This document shows, piece by piece, positions 62,901 to 64,000 of a stretch of 64,000 nt of DNA (position 1 is the stretch's first letter; every line of letters begins with the position of its first letter). The stretch spans positions 248,001-312,000 of the forward strand of contig NZ_MTSE01000004.1 in NCBI RefSeq assembly GCF_002154225.1. The letters run 5' to 3'. Position numbers and translations under genes: made by a program. This stretch comes from Hymenobacter crusticola (GTDB taxonomy: Bacteria; Bacteroidota; Bacteroidia; Cytophagales; Hymenobacteraceae). The notes beneath the pieces are model-generated. The model did not search any database, had not been told where the DNA came from, and saw only the letters and a list, made by a program, of their open reading frames with translations.

Positions 62901-64000
62901 GCGCGTCGCACGCAAGTGGATGGCACGTTGCTGGCCGAGTGGCGCCCTACGCTCCCTTCCATTGCTGGGCGCGATAGTGTAGTGTGGTATTGGCGCTTGC
63001 GCTTCCAATCACCACAAACTGGCGAAAATCCAGATTGGGCTACCAGTTCTTTCCGGGTGATTACGGGTAGCACTGGTGGTTGGTCGCAGAGCCATCACGG
63101 ACAGTTTCAGCGCGATGCGCTCACGGATGGGCTTAATGTGGCGGCACCATCAGGCAAGTGGGCCTTCAGTGAAATAACGCAAGGATTGACGTTGCGCACG
63201 CAGGGGGGAAGTACTGGAGCAGGGTCCACTTTTCAGAATTCGTATGGCATTACAGTACTCAATAGTAGCAGCCCCTTCGTGAATAACTGCTCGACAGGCT
63301 TACCCAATATCTTGGTAGCCGTGTTTAACGGTCGTTCTTTCAAACGAGTGCCGAAATTTGGCAACCGCTACTATATATGTGGGCAGGAAGACCAATTTTT
63401 CTACCACTTCGCCAGCAGCAGCTCCGACAATATCAATACATCCGCCGAGCAGAACCAGCTATTAGCATTGCTCAACGAAGTGCCTGAAGGAGCTTACGTA
63501 GCCATGGTTTCTATGAACCGGGTAAACTTCTCAACGTTTACGCCCGCGCTGAAAGCTAAACTAGCTAGCCTTGGCTCGCGCCTCATCAATCAGTTGCAGG
63601 ACGGTGACCCCTTCGCGTTGGTAGGCCAAGTGGGCGCGGGCGCTAACCCCGTACAGGAACTTAGCTACGACGCCAGCAGCACAGTGCCGCGGGCTGAACA
63701 GGTGGTTGCACTAAATGCCACCATGCGCACCCAAACCGGAAAAGCAACTATCACCTCCACGCGTATTGGTCCGGCTCAGCAGTGGAACACGCTCTATCAC
63801 ACCGTTCGAACGGAGCCCTCAGATAGCTATACGCTAAGCCTAGTAGGAATTAATGCAGCCGGTACCGAAACGGTGCTAAACGCTAGCGTAACCGATCGAA
63901 CCTTTGCGCTCAGCAGCATATCAGCCAAAGAATATCCCTACTTGCAACTCGTACTAGAGATGCGCGACACTCTCAACCGGACAGCGCCGCAACTAGAGCA
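60000..64000 (+). CDS. porU: T9SS C25-type signal peptidase/sortase, PorU-like, partial
   Basis: Open for at least 1333 codons from the ATG at 60000 and truncated by the window end. Signal peptide LLSWCLFLGLFLWCDGSAVAQ. The N-terminal domain includes YKIKVAQNGLYKLDYQYLT and WIVPGQPYY, typical of PorU. The gingipain-like C25 catalytic domain has His653 in MTYFGHGSLN and Cys687 in MFFYGCAAGNAF, 34 residues apart; I recall that the P. gingivalis PorU nucleophile is at a comparable position. After it a CARDB-like domain (LVKVKNTGKVTYDSV, DELDESNNQA) and further beta domains follow, making it larger than PorU proper and closer to the long PorU2 type. It would remove T9SS sorting domains. Confidence 0.85.
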   Translation, partial: MLQRYRFHHLLSWCLFLGLFLWCDGSAVAQSGPYGNEWIVPGQPYYKIKVAQNGLYKLDYQYLTQAGLSSADPRRLQLWRRGKEVAIYVGGNQTALDPTTFVEFYGQRNDGQLDRGMYKNASDQPHNLYSLYTDTAAYFLTVAATAQGKRMSESNLAGTGTPHPYRMQTSLKIQKDNYSNVSLSSLVWQSWADPQEGFLSAELAYGNVGYSSADSVRSVSPLGPQPRVEILLAGSSNANHVTKVSTFTVSGGTPQLDVIQYFGYVQVKRTYELRRDYIINQNDRRIVMRFDAVNPTPTGGTPDRYRMGYTRFTYPQTNRWFSNRRSIAFSNDSTLSEQPYFVLDTIPATTHGYDVTDAYNVQRIEGQSVTSTKRGFVFPAAVGRTRQLLVADMARPLVPLPAQRIRFRTIAPSAHNFLIVSNTALMKPVGSVANPVRTYADYRASVAGGRYDTLVVTTEQLYNQFHYGEKSALAIRQFAQWMLTDSRAKNLLLLGKGLITGESLGLYHRQAPNTWAVKDLVPTSTRSASDAFFTADWQKDDYVAKMATGRISAQTPTEVLNYLNKLKEHEATGIAPWRKNVLHLAGGEDPAQFAQFQGYLNNYRLHVERPLFGGKVVKTYTRSTVGSYDSFPVNINIASELNKGLSLMTYFGHGSLNTFDLNLGNVNDPTNNYNNKGKYPIMFFYGCAAGNAFTIGDSNISFGTQWTLAADRGLIGFMAESSFGFDGNLDTYADLLYKLLFNEPDWYGKPVAVVQNEVARRLMPIYVSSTPGVSNAAGINMLMSTIWQGDPALKLYAPAKPDLATADSLLQIKPIGTGPVQASSDRFNLLVKVKNTGKVTYDSVRISVSRQITGQAPRLITPKAFRQAWRDTTYAIEIPNTGVVFGDNRFVVNVDYKNEVDELDESNNQASINFSFLQGGVTALNPPEFGIVASNTVHLVGQTNDLKGGARKFDMELDTVPTFNSPLARRTQVDGTLLAEWRPTLPSIAGRDSVVWYWRLRFQSPQTGENPDWATSSFRVITGSTGGWSQSHHGQFQRDALTDGLNVAAPSGKWAFSEITQGLTLRTQGGSTGAGSTFQNSYGITVLNSSSPFVNNCSTGLPNILVAVFNGRSFKRVPKFGNRYYICGQEDQFFYHFASSSSDNINTSAEQNQLLALLNEVPEGAYVAMVSMNRVNFSTFTPALKAKLASLGSRLINQLQDGDPFALVGQVGAGANPVQELSYDASSTVPRAEQVVALNATMRTQTGKATITSTRIGPAQQWNTLYHTVRTEPSDSYTLSLVGINAAGTETVLNASVTDRTFALSSISAKEYPYLQLVLEMRDTLNRTAPQLE

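Overview
The window reads as chromosomal DNA of a Bacteroidota bacterium of the Cytophagales, most likely Hymenobacter or a close relative. The grounds are promoters with the Bacteroidota -7 box TAnnTTTG and no Shine-Dalgarno logic, several type IX secretion (T9SS) genes, family-restricted domains (DUF3276, DUF3822, DUF4296, DUF5103, DUF1573), and moderately high GC with AT-rich intergenic stretches. I see no tRNA, rRNA, CRISPR array, transposase or phage gene. Genes are packed in short runs on both strands, often separated by symmetrical hairpins that serve convergent pairs.

Layout. 1-4.3 kb: a partial LEA14-like lipoprotein, an M48 peptidase and an ABC-F ATPase. 4.4-5.3 kb: an AT-rich YwqG-like gene and three REP-like palindromic repeats that run into the promoter of the T9SS plug gene. 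6.9-13.4 kb: ychF, a PUR-domain protein, a DUF58 protein, an AlkA-type glycosylase, a PPP-family phosphatase, threonine aldolase and a lysine-rich helical protein. 13.5-20.6 kb: small phosphodiesterase, two Nudix hydrolases, coaD with DUF3822, a thioesterase, a RecD-like helicase and a secreted DUF1573 protein. 20.6-25.2 kb: DUF423, YggS and a short Bat-type operon (DUF58, BatD-like protein, BatA). 25.2-31.4 kb: CsaA, DUF922 protease, MATE transporter, then a PLP enzyme, egtD and egtB, a probable ergothioneine set.

31.7-44.3 kb: a KGG stress protein, a MenC-like enzyme, a secreted aspartic protease with a PDZ domain, an outer-membrane barrel, a phosphohexomutase, a secreted stand-alone Hint domain, HPPD, a DUF952 pseudogene that conventional ORF calling would cut to a fragment, an Uup-like ABC-F and murI. 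44.3-50.3 kb: an AT-rich leader followed by two large T9SS cargo proteins. 50.4-52.7 kb: iscA-iscU-iscS on the minus strand. 52.8-55.4 kb: methylmalonyl-CoA epimerase, TsaC-like protein and CCA-adding enzyme. 55.4-58.5 kb: a PspC/DUF2807 membrane protein with a PadR regulator whose promoter carries three GTACT repeats exactly 17 bp apart. 58.8 kb to the end: porV and a large PorU-type sortase that runs off the window.

How it fits together. T9SS recurs: plug, PorV, the PorU-type sortase and two proteins with C-terminal sorting domains form a partial exporter and its cargo. egtB, egtD and a neighbouring PLP enzyme form a candidate thiol-antioxidant pathway. The isc genes and the Bat-type genes are housekeeping and envelope modules. 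Genome-scale signals worth attention are a marked excess of CTAG, 7-8 bp periodic repeats near several start codons, and -7 boxes that abut start codons (possible leaderless transcripts). Start codons were moved inward for many genes where the family start or the promoter position argues against the longest reading frame.
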